This document shows, one piece after another, positions 11,241 to 23,740 of a stretch of 64,000 bases of DNA; position 1 is the first letter of the stretch; the number at the start of each line of letters is the position of its first letter. This stretch comes from Struthio camelus. Taxonomy: Eukaryota > Chordata > Aves > Struthioniformes > Struthionidae. A model generated the notes under the pieces. That model ran no database searches. It saw nothing but the letters and a program-made list of their open reading frames with translations, and was not told the DNA's origin. A program made the translations under genes and the position numbers. The DNA is taken from NCBI RefSeq assembly GCF_040807025.1, contig NC_090956.1, forward strand, positions 4,886,517-4,950,516, given 5' to 3'.

Positions 11241-14200
11241 GGCGCAGAGCATCTTACCTCTCCTCCCTGGCCTCTGTGTGGACGTGTTGGCCCTCGCTGG
11301 GAGCTGGGCTCTGGGAAGCGGTGTGAAATCCTGGGTGAGCACGTTGGGAGGAAGACGTGCGTGTGGAAAGGGAACAGCTCGCGTTTTCAGGTCCTCTGTT
11401 GGGGCTGATGAGTGCCCTTGCGTGGGGAACGGTGCTGGGGCATGGATGGGGTTGGCTGTAGCTGATTCAGCCAGCTGAGCACCTCGGATGCTGCGGCCAG
11501 CTCCCATGTCAGGGACTGAGCTGGCCTTTTTGTTATGGGATGCGTTAAGGTTTCGGTTATTCCTGCACCATCTCGCCAGCAGCTTGGCTCGAGCAGAAGC
11601 TGTGTGCAGCATAGGGTGACCCCACAGCTTATGCCTTCCCATCAGCAGGGCCTCAGCATGGAGAGCTGGCACTGTGTACCGTCATGGGGTCCTCTTTGGT
11701 TTTCCTTTGGTGTGCCTGCCGGAAATGCAGGAATTTAGCTTTCTGCTAAATGGCTTGGGATACTTTGGAGAGCTTTGGCTAGCGGTAGCAGCAGCTTCCA
11801 GCTCTGGTTTTGAAGTAGCTGGTGCCCTGCCAGTGGGTACCAACCACACTTCGGAGGGACGCTTGGACCCGGAGAGTGTGCGATGAGCTGCTTGGGTGAT
11901 GGCATGCCCTTTCCATGAGGAACAGGTTCTGGTAAGGAGGAAGGAAGAAAGAGCTTATCTGATCCTCAGCAATGGGAAGGATAGGGAGGGGAGGTGGAAA
12001 CCTCCCGCTGCCCTGCATCTCAACGCATCCTGTTTTGGGAGTAAATCACACCACACCTCTGCTGCTCGGGGAAGCCACTAGCTGGATCCGCTCTGGTGGG
12101 GAGCGATAAAGCCAAGGGGGTTTTACTACCATCGTTATTTTTTAAATTTACTAGGAAAGAGAAAGGAGAGATAAAGAAGCAAGTTGTTGCCCCTCTCATG
12201 TCGAAGGCCCCAGCAATTCCTGGTAGAAGGTGTGAAAACAGCCCCGTGGCTGCTTCTCCGTTTGGATTCCTTTGTGTTAAATTTGCCCTTCAGGCTGGAA
12301 TAACCCTTCTGACAGCACTGGCCTGTGGCCTGGCGCCAGGCAGGTCCTGCGCTACCTCAGGTGCCGAGAACGTTGAGTTTAATGCCATCGTAAAACACTG
12401 CTGTAGTTGCCATTCCCTGGAGGGGGGCAGTGACCGTGCAGGATGGCTGCGCTCAGCGCAGCTTTCATAGAGGCGCTTCCCGGCCAGCAAGGCTAGTTGA
12501 CGTAGCTGGGTGTATCGGATCCTGCCTTGGCATGGCCAGGGCTGGGGGGCTTTCTTCTTGGAAGCACGTGGACTAGGCACAGCTGAAGGGGCACCAGCTG
12601 AGCTCAACAAACCATATATCTGACGGTAGTGATAGTCAGAAGTGGGATGAAGAGGTGTGTCGTGTCTCTGGCCTGCCAGCTCTCCCGCAGTTTGCAGATG
12701 TTGGGTGCAGCACATTGCTGAGCTCTTCGGGGTGGCATGCAAATACCACCACCAAGAACGATGGGAGAGGGCAGGAGTCTCACCGGCCTTTTGCAGACGG
12801 TCTGATACCTGCACCAGGCTTAATTCTTTTAAGACCTAGAGTAAAATTTCTCTGCATATAGAAAATTTCTCTGGTTTTAGTGGCACCTTCAGTACCCAAG
12901 GGCCTTGTTGCCACTTTCTTTCTTGTCCTGTTGACTTTTGCAAGCTCATTTGCTGTGGGGAGGGTGAATGAACCCATCACAATGTATGATTCTGAGGAAT
13001 CTTCCCATTTCCAGCATAATCCTATCCCTGCCCTACAGCCTCTGCAGGAGCAGGACTCAGCTGGTCAACAAACGTGTAAGCAGCCTATTGCAATCAGACT
13101 TTAACTAGGCGCCCAGTTGTTTTAATCAGAATACGTCTCTCTTCATTTATGGCAAGGTTAAGGCTCTGATTTGACTGTCGTCTCCTGTTATTGCAGGCGA
13201 CCGTGTCAGGGGAATGGATCCAGCTCTGTTCTGAGCAGTCAGATGTTTCACACCCGCTTTTCTTATGCAGAGCAGTGCCAGCATCTCCCTGCTCCCATGG
13301 CTGGGAGCCGTCTTCGAATTCCCACTCTCTTTAAGTTATACGGATTTGTAACCACCTTGGAGCAGTGCTGATCCTTAGCTGGGCAAGTTCTTTTGCCCTT
13401 CTCGACATTTTACTCCCCTTGAAATATTTGACCCTCAGATGAAGTTCCCCCTAGTGCCTGGTCTAATGGCATTTGTATTCCCCTGCCTTTACTGAAAACA
13501 CTTCTCCAGTCTAAAATCGCGTTTACTCTTTCACCCATCAGTGGCTCTTGATCATCTGATGTACCAACGCACCCTGCCTCGCTACTTTCCATGCAGGCTC
13601 CCTTCTTATGCCCCAAATTTGCCCTCGCCGAGCGCGTCACCTTCCCCTGATGCTGCTGCGGGCTGTCTCAGTTCCATCCCGCTGCTCTTCGGAGTGACCC
13701 AGATCCTGGGGGAAACCGGCTCCTTCTCCGCATCCCAGTGTTGCATCCACAGGAGTTTCTTTTTGGGTCAAGGTTAGTAGTGATCCCAGGACTGATCTTC
13801 CTTTCTCAAGGAAGTCATATGCTGGTGGAGAAATCCAGTATGATCTAGTTCTGTTTAGGTATTGATCTAACAGGTAACAAAATGTTGGTCCAATTTACCT
13901 CTTAGCTTTACTTAGCGTGTCTCAAAATGGGTTTTACAGCCTTACTTTACTATTGACATTGGATTAGCAATTTTTCATTTCTTAGCTGGCTTGTTTTCCT
14001 CTTTTCCTAAGGAAGTGGGCAGCATTTGCTGTCTACCTGTGCTGTGATACCACTGACAATTAGCTAATGTCATCTATCAAAATCCTGCAGTTCCCCAGGC
14101 CACCTCCTTTGACGTTCTGGGCTGGAGATGAACCTGTTTGGATTCTCCACGTGTCTCTCCCCTGAGGATCCCTAGGATCCCAGAGGCTGCGGTGGTCCAC

Positions 14201-16230
14201 TACCACGTACCTTAGGTTGCATGATGCACATAATAAGAGGCAGCTACTCCTGACAGCCGACACACAACTTGCATCTCATGCCGGTGATTGATGTAGAGGC
14301 TGCAGCAACAGACTGACTTGATGGAGCTGTTTTAGCGGGAGGGCGTATTGTGTGGATGAGACCAGACGCACCGTGCTCCTGCACTGGAATTAACTGGGGG
14401 AATCCAATTCCGTTCTCAATCTTAGATTAAAAAAGAAGTCATTAAAAGAATCTAAGAAGGTATTAAGTGCGTATGACTCAAAGGGCTTAAAAGTTAAGGC
14501 ATACCAGAGTGAAAGTGGTACAGGCAGCCTGCCTTGCCTTTTGGCAGTAAGATGCAACCTTTAATTATGTCACTAGGAATCTTTTCTTTTTTTAAGAATA
14601 TAAAGATGCACAGGGTCTACCTACTGTGTTGGTTGTTTAGGAGTGCCACAAGGAAGATGGTGAAGGGCTTTAGCAACAGCCTGCCTTGTTCCCTCAGCAG
14701 CTTGGAGCTGGCCTCAAAGCAGGAATAAAAAAAATCAGGTGTGATGTTGTATCCACAAAGTAAGCGTGCGGGAAAGGAGCAAAGCGTGGCCGAGAGCGAG
14801 AGCAAGGCGCAGGATTCCTGCGTGCCACCTTGTGCGTTTTTTTGGGCACCTCCCCTGATTGCTATTACGCAGGTTTTGTCCAAGATCATTTTTGTTGAAA
14901 GTAAAAAGATATGAGCAGGCTCCGTTTGGGGATAGGGCTGGCGTGCAGCATCTGAGCAGTACGAAGCAAAGGAGCCTTCAGTACCTGCTTTCCTCCATCT
15001 GGCTTCACTTAGGGCTCTTGTAGTCACTCAAAAACTGTCTATATTTCCTGGTGAGCAGTTTCCCAAAGCCTCTCCTTTCTGTGTGTGCTAGCCGTGTAGA
15101 GCTGACTTGCAGCTCGCTTTCTCCTTCTCCACCTGCAGTCGTGCTAACACCAGTGTTGCCCAATGGCTGGACAAGATCAGCTGGGGAACGAAGAATGGCC
15201 AGGCGGTGGTGAACCTTGGCCAACGGTGGTGGTCAGGCATTTGGAAGAGCTGGGCTGGAGGTATGTGCTGCCGCGTTTGGCTTATTGCTCGGCGCTCCTG
15301 GTGCCTCGCTGCTGCGCTGCGCCCTGGTTTGGATGTTGGCAAACGCTCTGCATGGCCGCGGTGATGTTTCATCCTAGCAAAAATGACCTGGGCTCAGCTA
15401 CCTGCGTGCTGTCACCGCTCCCTGAGGACACTGCGGAAGAGGGATCCTGAGCCGCTTTGGGATCATGGACCACCATGAGCATCATCACTACCTTCTGCTC
15501 TCAGTGCAAGATGCCGCCTTTGATACAAGCACCTTGCAAAGCCTTGCTTGACCCCGCACGTCCTGCTGCACCCGGGAAGGGAGCGCGAGGGAGAACCGGC
15601 GGCAAGGCGAGGGGCCAGCGTTGCGGAGAGGAGGTCTCATCATCCTGTGATGAGACCTGAGGAGTCGCTGGGACGGGGAAGGCGCTCCAGGGGCTGCAGC
15701 GGCTGATGTGTCCGCCTCGGCAGGGACAGGGTGACGGGACAGGGCAGAGACGCGCTCAATTTTTCTCCCGCACTGTTAATTATTGTAGCGAAGTTGGAGG
15801 CTTTCTTGGAGAGATCGGAGCTGGCGTCGTGTGGACACCAGCCCTGCAGCAGTGACTTTCAGGCTGCCTTTTGAGCTGAAGTCCTTCCTGCTGCGGTTTC
15901 CAAAACGTTCTGTGGCCAAAATACACGTGTTTTGGGTGTCCTTGGACAGGCTCCTTAGTTGGCTCCTTTTCCCCTTTCCAATGGGGACGGCAACGCCGCC
16001 CTGCGGTCGTATCTCCTGTGACCGGGCTGGGGGACAGGAGCAGCACCTCTTGCTCTGTGCCTGGACAGCCATTTGTGCAACGAGCCCTCCTGTGCTCAGC
16101 TGGGGCTGCTGTCGTCCCGGAGGTGCCGCAAGTTCCTCGAACGTGGGAACGACGCGGCAAACATCGCAGCTGTCTGGTCTCGGTGCCTCGTCGAGCAAAC
16201 AGGAAAAGGCCAAACAGGTTGTAGCCCAAC
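11241..16230. other. intergenic DNA, no gene seen
   Basis: Unique sequence of intermediate GC. An AT-rich patch spans about 13,790-14,060 and contains ATTAGCTAAT near 14,060. The only striking local structure is the inverted repeat at 15,632-15,658. CpG density starts to rise after about 15,500, leading into the CpG-rich domain. No coding exon was recognised. Confidence 0.55.
15632..15658. repeat. perfect inverted repeat, 11-bp stem with 5-base loop
   Basis: AGGTCTCATCA and its exact reverse complement TGATGAGACCT flank TCCTG. Neither arm extends further. It is not followed by a T run. Function unknown. Confidence 0.85.
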
Positions 16231-16239
16231 GGAGGCAAT

Positions 16240-18440
16240 TTCCTTAGGTAACTGCCGTCACCCGCCCCGGCCGGAGAGGCAGGAGCAGGCGCGGAGCTGC
16301 GGGGCCGCGGGTGCTGCGCCGGCACCGGGAGGGACGCGAGCCGCCGGCCGGTGCCCTTCCGGCGCCCGTTGGGGCAGCGGCGGTAGAGGCAGCGTCGCGG
16401 GCGGCTCCGCTCTCCCGCGCCGGGGCCGCGCGGCGGTGCAGAGCCCCGCGGGGCCTCTCCCGATAAGCCGCTCTGGTTTCTGCCCCTGGAGATTTACAGC
16501 CGGGCAGACAGGAGGTAGGTGCCTCGCTGGGTTTTTTTTTTTTTTCTTTTTCTTTTCAATGATTTATGGCAGCTCGGCGCAGGGCGGCAGCCGCTTTCCT
16601 CTCCGGCAAGGTCTCGCCGTTTGCCCGCGTTTCACAGCCGGTGTGCCTGAGCCGCGGGTGAATTAAAGGCTCAGCCAAGGCTGCCGTGCGGCGGTGACTC
16701 AGCCAGGAGCGTGCTGAGTGCAGCCCCGTTCTCAGCCCGCGGCCTCGGCCACGGCTCTGGGACCGTCCCCGTCTCCCTTCCTGGGGCCGCGGAGGAGACG
16801 GGGTGGATCCGTGTCTGAGGCTGCTTCCCGTGGACCAGGCTTTTCCTCCCCTTCTCCGGGGGCTGTGGCGGTGCCAGGGCTGCCCCCGGGTCCTGGCGGC
16901 CCCACCGGGGGCCGCTACTCTGCTGCGGCCTCCAGCAATTGGGGCTGATAACCACGGGAAGCTGCCAGGCCCCTCGCTGCCCGCCCCAAACGGCGGCGCC
17001 TGCTGGAGACACGAGTGCGACGAGCCTGAGGTTCTCAGCTCTCAGACCCCCCCCCCCCCCCCATGAGCATCACCAGCCTGCGTGCCGCCTGGTTGCTTTC
17101 CCATGGCTTTGCAGGCCGAGGGACGCCGGGAGAGATGAGATGCGGTGCCTTCGGCAGGTGAGGAGGAAGAGAAAGGTCGCGTGCCACCGCCGCGGACCCT
17201 TCCACGCGCCAGCTCTGGCCCCCGTGAGCTTCCCGGCTCCTCTGTTTCGTTTTAAAGGCAGCGCGGGGGGCCCCAGCGGCCCGCGAGCCCTTCGTGCGCC
17301 GGCTTTTACGGGCATGTGGAAGCAGTTTTGGCCGCTTTCAGATGTGGCTGCTCGCTAACCCTCCCGCCCCCCGAGGAGGGCTGGCGAGCGCCGGCCGCTG
17401 GGGGCCCGGCCCTTACCACCCTCCTCTTTCTCCCTCTTCCTTTTCCCCCTTTCATTGTTCTAAAAAATCCCAGCGGCTGCTTTTCCCTCTCTCCTGTCCC
17501 TCGCACATCACTTGGGCTGGAAGTATCCGGTTTTTGTGCCAAAGCTGTGTCCTTCCCTCGCCCTCCCGGGGGCTGCCGAGGCCCGGAGCCACCCGCCGTG
17601 GTCCCAGCCGCCCGGCGGCTCCCGGGGTGGCCAGAGAGGCCGGTCCCCTCCGCGCCGGCGGAAACCTGGGCGGCCGACGCCAGCCCCGCGCTTGGCGGGT
17701 GCAGCGGAAAAGAAAGCTCGGTGCCGCGGGGCGGCCGGAGGGATGGAGCCGCTGGAGGGGCACACGGGGCGGCGGGGGGATTTGCTCGGGAGCTTCCCGC
17801 CGTCCCCTCCTGCCGCCCGGCCCCGCGCTCCGTGCTGGTGCCTCGCCGGGAAAGGCACGAAAGCCGGGCGGGCCCCTTGCAGGTAATCCCCGCGCCTGGC
17901 TTTGGTGGGGGGGGAACCTCCGCGCGGAGGGACGCCCGGGGAGCTTCAGGGCCCTCGTTTCAATCCGAAGGCGCGTCTGGCAAGCGCCCGGAGCCGGAAC
18001 CGCCGCATTCCTCCGTTATTGATTGCCGGCCGAGCGCTGACGCGCAGCATTCTTCGCGAGCCGCTTCCCCGCGCCGTGGGGCAGCTCCCCTAACGGGCGC
18101 GCGCCTCTGCGTGCCGGGGGCCCGTCTCCGTCCGCCTCTCCCCCGGACGGAATATTTCTGCGCCAGGAGCGGCGGGTCTCGCAGCTCCCGTGCCTCGGCC
18201 GACGGGCCTCCGGCCGCAGCCTCCCGGCCCGGCTGGGCCGCGCGCAGGCGGCCGCGGTGCTGGTGGCCCACCGGAGCCCCGGGGCTCCCCGCGTGCCGCC
18301 GGGAAGGGTTGGCCCACGAGCGGTGGAGCTGCTGCACCTTGTAACGCTGCTTCACCCTCAGGGCCGGTGTTCCCCGCGTCCAGCGCCCTTTGCAGACGCA
18401 GCGCCAGAGCAAAACGGATGGCCGGCCGGGCCGGGTCCTG
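16240..18440. promoter_or_regulatory. CpG-island-like block
   Basis: CpG dinucleotides become dense and GC visibly exceeds about 65 percent for about 2.2 kb. A 16-base C run lies at 17,047-17,062. Good donor-like sequences occur (GGAG|GTAGGT at 16,514/16,515 and CGGCAG|GTGAGG near 17,157), so a non-coding first exon could start here, but no coding gene is evident. Long open frames in several frames and both strands (up to 342 codons) are expected from stop-codon depletion at this GC level. It could be an orphan CpG island, a lncRNA promoter or a distal alternative TNRC18 promoter. Confidence 0.45.
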
Positions 18441-21060
18441 ATAAGGACGTTCAGATGTTGGGCTGTGGGTCTCTGGGCTGGTGTTACAGCCCCAGTGGGC
18501 ACTGGCAACCCCCCTGGGGGCAGTGGGAGCCTTGCAGAGAGGACGAGGAGGCACAGTGGTTTAGGTGGAGAGGAGATAAGTCCTGTCTGGGTAGCAGTGG
18601 AAGAGGAGTCGGTAGGTAGGAAGGACCGTGAGCGAGCGTGGGACTGTGCGAGCCCTGATCCACGTGGGACAGAACAAGGAGGAGAGGTTGGAAATGGTTA
18701 TCCATCATGTTTCTCCTGCTGTTAGAAAAGCTTCCTCCTCCCATCTCCCTGGAAGGTCCTGTTGGGGCCTCCTGGTGGCCATGGGTCAGCCACGTGCTTT
18801 GGGCAATTCTTGCCCTGGCCTTCCAGCTTTGTCCGCAGCGGATACTTAGGGCACTGAGATGCGGACATCCAGCTGGCTTGGTGGGACGTGATCTTGGGAA
18901 CTGGTGACTGTCACATGGGATGACACACTGGGAAAGGTGGAGGTCCAGCATGTGTGTGTCAAGAAGTGCCCTGGGGTCAGGGGATCCAGCCAAGGCTGTG
19001 GACAGCAGGAGCAAGTAGGCACTGGCGTGACCTGACCCGATGACTCAGAAGGTAGCTGAGGAGTCGCTGGATGTGAACTGGTCAGTGGGTCAGCAACGTC
19101 CCCCCCCTTCCCGGTCAGCAGCTCTCCTTTTTGGCAGTTTTGACACTGGAGGCCTTGGGGCCAGATTGCTGCAAGTCCCCACCATGTGCTGGCAGGACGA
19201 GGCGTGACGGAAGTTCTTGTCTTCCCAGGACACTGCAAAGGGGGCTCGGGACGTGGTGGGAGAGCTGGACGGTAGAGATCTGGGAGCTGGATGGGGGTAG
19301 GTTGCTCGGCCTCTCTGCTCCCGACCGGTAACGCCCGGCTGCCTCCCGGGGCGACTGCAAAACGTCCGCTGTGGTTTTGTTTGAAGGTTGTTTCACCCTT
19401 GTCTAACCTGGTTTTCCTGAAGAAAGGAGGTCCGTCGGCCGTGTCCGTCGTGCGGTGAGACCCTTCCTCTTCCCTCGCCTGCCTCTCCGGGCGGCCGTGT
19501 CTGCGAATTAGCACGTCCCTAGGCAATGGCTTTTTATTTATTTATTTTTTTAATGCATGACTGGCAATTCAAGGGAAAATTGAAGAAATGCGTATTATTA
19601 CCGGGAACATCAGTACAGCAGGAGGAAACGCGTTCCTTTTCGGGTGATGAAACATCTGCCGGGGAACAGTCACGCAGATCCCTTTCCCTTTTCTTTCTTT
19701 TACCTGTTCCGTCGGTTCTGAGCCCGCGGCCGCTGGCTCCTGGCGGGGAGCGGTTTGCTTACCTCCGGGAGACTCGCACGGCCTCGGGCTGCGGAGGGCG
19801 CGAGGTCGCCAAAGCCCCCGCTTGAGGGGAGGCTTTCCGTTGCGAGAGGCGACAGCGCCGACGTTTCCCACCACTCGGACCCAAAGGAAACCTCTGCGAG
19901 GGCCAGCAGGAGCGGGACGGGGACGGCCGGCGGCGCCTCCGAGATGCCCCTTAGCAGGGAGCGCTGACCCTGCTCCGGGACGCCTCCGCCTGGCCGTGGT
20001 CCGGCAGACCGGCCGCACTGTATTTATTCGGTGTTCGGGAGGGTGAGAACAAAAAAAAAAAAGACCAGCTGCTCTAAAGCAGACGCTGTCACCCTGCGAG
20101 GCCAGAGCGCGTCGCAGCCCCACGGGTTTTGGGGCTTGCTGCCTCGCCGGGCCGCTCCAGGGCCGTCACCGCCGGACCCGGGGTGACCAGCCCCGAGAAA
20201 CCAGCAAAGGCGAGTTCAACCCTGAAAACCGTGAGAGAGGCTTAAAGTCCAGCTAGGAGATTCTGGGGCTTTACTATTACTAGTTTTAGTCTCTTGGGTG
20301 GGGGTGATGACGCAGGTGTCCTCCGGACTTGTCCCGCCGAGGTTTTCTCCGTATTTGGGAAGGTTGGAGCGCTGCCGCTTGCGGCGGGGGTCTCCACGAA
20401 GAGAGGACCCGCAGGTGAGGGCCGCTGGCCGCCTCGGGCGATGGGGCGACCTCCGGGATGAAGCAGCGGAGCCGGCAGCCTTGCGCGTTGAGGACGGCAC
20501 CGTTTTAGGTCTTCGGAGAACGAAGAGTAGACGAAGGCGTCCGGGGAGCGTCGTGGTTCAAGCAAGGTCTGCTGCAGTTGAAAACAGCGTGCTGTTCGCC
20601 GGAGCCCAGAACGTGGGCGTCCCCTCTGCCAGCCGCGTCGGGCTCGTGCCCAGGAGGCAGAAATCCAGCCCGGGGGTTTGGCGGCAGCTGATGACTCCCG
20701 GCGAGCTCCTGCGTGGGCGTAGCGAGGCCACCGAGCAGGCCGGCTACCGAACAAAACGGGGAAATATCTCATTATAACAATTTTGGAGCCGTTCATTCAA
20801 AGAGAAATTGCAATTTGTTTTGCTTGAACTTTCTTTCCTTCGATGTCCTTTCTGACGAGTCTCCCGACAGATGAGTCCGCAGGAAACCGAAAACCCAAGG
20901 ACGATGGGGAGCTCTCGGCTGGAAACGGAGCTGAGCTCGTGCACGTTTGCGTCAAACCCAGCGCTCTGGTGCCTCCTCGCCACCCGTCCGCGGTGCGTGT
21001 TTCTGCGTTGCCTCTGGCTGTAGGGCCTGTTGCAGCCCTGCATGTTTCTTGAGCTGCAGA
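18441..21060. other. intergenic DNA, mixed composition
   Basis: Unique sequence. 18.44-19.69 kb is moderately GC-rich with few CpGs; 19.69-20.72 kb is again CpG-dense, with a donor-like CCGCAG|GTGAGG near 20,412. No recognisable coding exon or repeat array. Confidence 0.5.
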
Positions 21061-21360
21061 TGCGTAACAACATCGCGTCTTACTGGAGCACAAACTCATC
21101 TTGATGATGGTTTGGTTTTTTGTTGGTTTTTTTTTTTTTTTTGCTGTTATTTGAGGTATCGCCTTCTTTCCCCGGACTCTTCCTGAGCCCGGGAACGACT
21201 TGTCTGAATAATTTAACTCAAAATTCTGAATCACAAATAAACACGGGATAATTGCTAACAGCTCGCGGACGACTCGCTGCCAGAGGAAGGCTAAACTCGT
21301 AGTGAATAATTTATCCACTCTGAATTATTCGCTCGGCTCTGTTACGGAAGAAAAGCTTCT
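21061..21360. promoter_or_regulatory. short AT-rich island
   Basis: About 300 AT-rich bases between two CpG-rich blocks, with a T-rich run near 21,115-21,140 and ATAATTTA-type motifs repeated near 21,208 and 21,306. No coding sequence. A regulatory role is only suggested by the pattern of AT islands in this interval. Confidence 0.25.
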
Positions 21361-21399
21361 TCCCAACCTTTGCCTGCCAAATGGCCTGTCTCGGAGTGA

Positions 21400-22480
21400 C
21401 TTTCCTGGAGCTGACTCAGCCCTTTCCACGCGGCTCCCCCGGGTCTCGCCGGCCGCCTCCAGCTGCGAAATCCTGCTCCCGGCTCGTGCCGGAGGGAGCT
21501 GGACCGAGCTGCTCAGTCCCCATAAATAGGTTTGGGGTGAAGTTTGATGCGATGCGTCCCCTTCTAGCGCAGCTCGAGGTGTAACCCCGTGTTGTGAGGA
21601 GCATCCCCGTCCGGCGACGTGCCTGGCTCGGAGGGGACAGACCCGAGCGACGAGGCCTGGGGGGCCTGGGGCCGGACCCCTCGCCCGGGCCACCCGGCAG
21701 AGACGGGCGTCGGGGTGCCGGAGAGGAGCCCGCGTGGGCCGGGGGAGGTCTGACCTGGGCACCCCCGGGACAGCCCGGCCCGGCCGGGGAAGGGTGCTGC
21801 TCTGAGCAAGCTTCTGCCTCCGGGGCTGCCTCAAGGCTGTCGAGATGCTCGGCTGATCCGCGGCTCCTAAAGCTTTGGGACTCGCTCCCGTCCTTCAGCG
21901 TGGGAGCAGACGCCTGCAAGAGCCTTGCACCCTCGCGGTCCTGGGACTGCAAAACACGTCTCTCCTCGGTGATGGCGCGCTGCTGGACGCCTTCCAGGGG
22001 ACGTGCACCGGAGCTGATCGAGCTGGGGGGCAGAAACAGCTCACTCGGTGCTCTCAGCCCCCCGGCGATTCCCCAAGCCCCCCGCGAAGCGCAGCTAGTC
22101 CAGGGCTCCGCGGTCGCACGGGCGCTCCACCCGGGATCTCCGCAGGCGGAGGGGACCGAGTCGGAGAACAGGGGGTGGCTGGAAACGGGATTCAGGCCTG
22201 GGGTATTTTCCTGCAGGATGCTCGCTCGATTAAACGTAATAGCGCTGCGAGGCGACACAGAACAAAGTCTCTCAGCACGCTTTGCAACAGATGCCCCCGG
22301 GCTGAAGGAGCTGCCAGGGAGCTTCTCCTGGCTGCACGGAGCCGCCTGCGAGAGCCTCCGCGGCGCGGGGCACGGCGCGGGTCCCTCGGGCCTCCCGCTG
22401 CTGCTGCTTCCCGGTGAAAACGGAGGGCAAAGCACCCTCAGAGGCAAAGAGCTCCTCGCTCTGGAGCTGCTTGGGCCCTG
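21400..22480. promoter_or_regulatory. CpG-island-like block
   Basis: About 1.1 kb of CpG-dense DNA. Overlapping open frames on both strands (321 codons on + and 343 on -) are compositional; neither shows a known domain. A short TA microsatellite follows at about 22,541-22,556. Confidence 0.35.
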
Positions 22481-23740
22481 GCAGACCTGCGCTGCGGCTC
22501 ATCCATCTCCATTTGCATCCAGAATAACAGCAAAGACAAAAATATATATATATATTTAGGAGGAAGATCGATATTAAAAGAACCGACCTGTATCCTCGCT
22601 CTCGTGCACCTCTGGGGGTGGGTTTTGGGAACAAATCCTGCCTGTTGCATCGAGGTACAACAGGAGGAAGGTGATGAATTTCCTGGCGTTGCTGCTGATT
22701 TACGCTCCTGTGTCTGGTCCCTTAGGTGAAACTCTGCCGGTTCCCGTGAGCCCCGGGAAGGCGAAGCGGGCGTTAGAGGTGGGATCCTGCTGCTGCAGCT
22801 CCTTCGACCTCTGCCTGTGCTCCGGCCTCCTCTGAACACGTTGCTGAAACCTGCTGCAGGGAGTTGCTCACCCAGGTATAACATGCTTCTGCTTCGTCCT
22901 GTTCAATGCGCAGCAGGGCCCGCTCCCCTGGGCGTCCTTCCCTTGGTCCCTTCTGGATGCATCTCTGCTGCAGCCAAGCTGTGACTGCTGCCGACTCATT
23001 TTCCAGGTGTTTTGTGTGCTGGGGTGGGGGGGGGGGAACTTTCGTTGCTTTTTAACCCTGCAGCAGTGAATTTAGGTCATTTCAAAGGCAGAACTTGAAG
23101 CTGAACTAGTTCCTGGAAGGTTGCTGCCTTGCATGCAGCATGTTTCTGCTCTGCCCCTTTCTGCTGGTGCTCAACCCTCTCCCAAACTAAAAGCACCCTG
23201 CAGCAAAGCGGATCCACTCAGACGCCGTCCCAAAGAGCGTAGCAATGCCTTTTGGGGGGACTCAGCCCTTTCCAACTTGGTAGAGAAAACCGGCTTCAGA
23301 GTCACTTCTGACTTCATTCCCCTCCGTTAGTCCTCCCTCCTCTCCGGTGCCAAGAGCTTGTGCGAACTTGTTGCCGGCAGGGTTGGCGTCTCCCTGCAAG
23401 ACGGGGTGACTCTTCCTTGGGAAGTCCTTCCCCCGAGGGCTTCAGAAAGCCTGAGGTCGGAGAACGTCTTTATCGAGGTGAGGAAGCGCGCCAGCGTGGC
23501 TGGGCTTCCTGCGGCGCCGGGGCCGGGGCGCCTGCAGAGCGGAGCGGCCCCCGTGCCACCGGGGCTGCTGCTGTCCCCCTCGCCTCGCAGGAACGATTTC
23601 TGCCCGTGCCATAAACCGCCTCAGGTGGGCAGAGCCTGGGCCAGCTCTAATTGCTTTTATCTGCATAACGAGGCTGGGCTCAGCATCCTGCTGATGTTTG
23701 GAAGGAGAAAAATCGAAATCAGCCCTGGGTAAACAGCTCC
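22481..23740. other. intergenic DNA, no gene seen
   Basis: Unique sequence of intermediate GC with a TA microsatellite at its left end and a G run near 23,028-23,037. A CAC-rich microsatellite follows at about 23,741-23,766. No recognisable gene. Confidence 0.5.
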
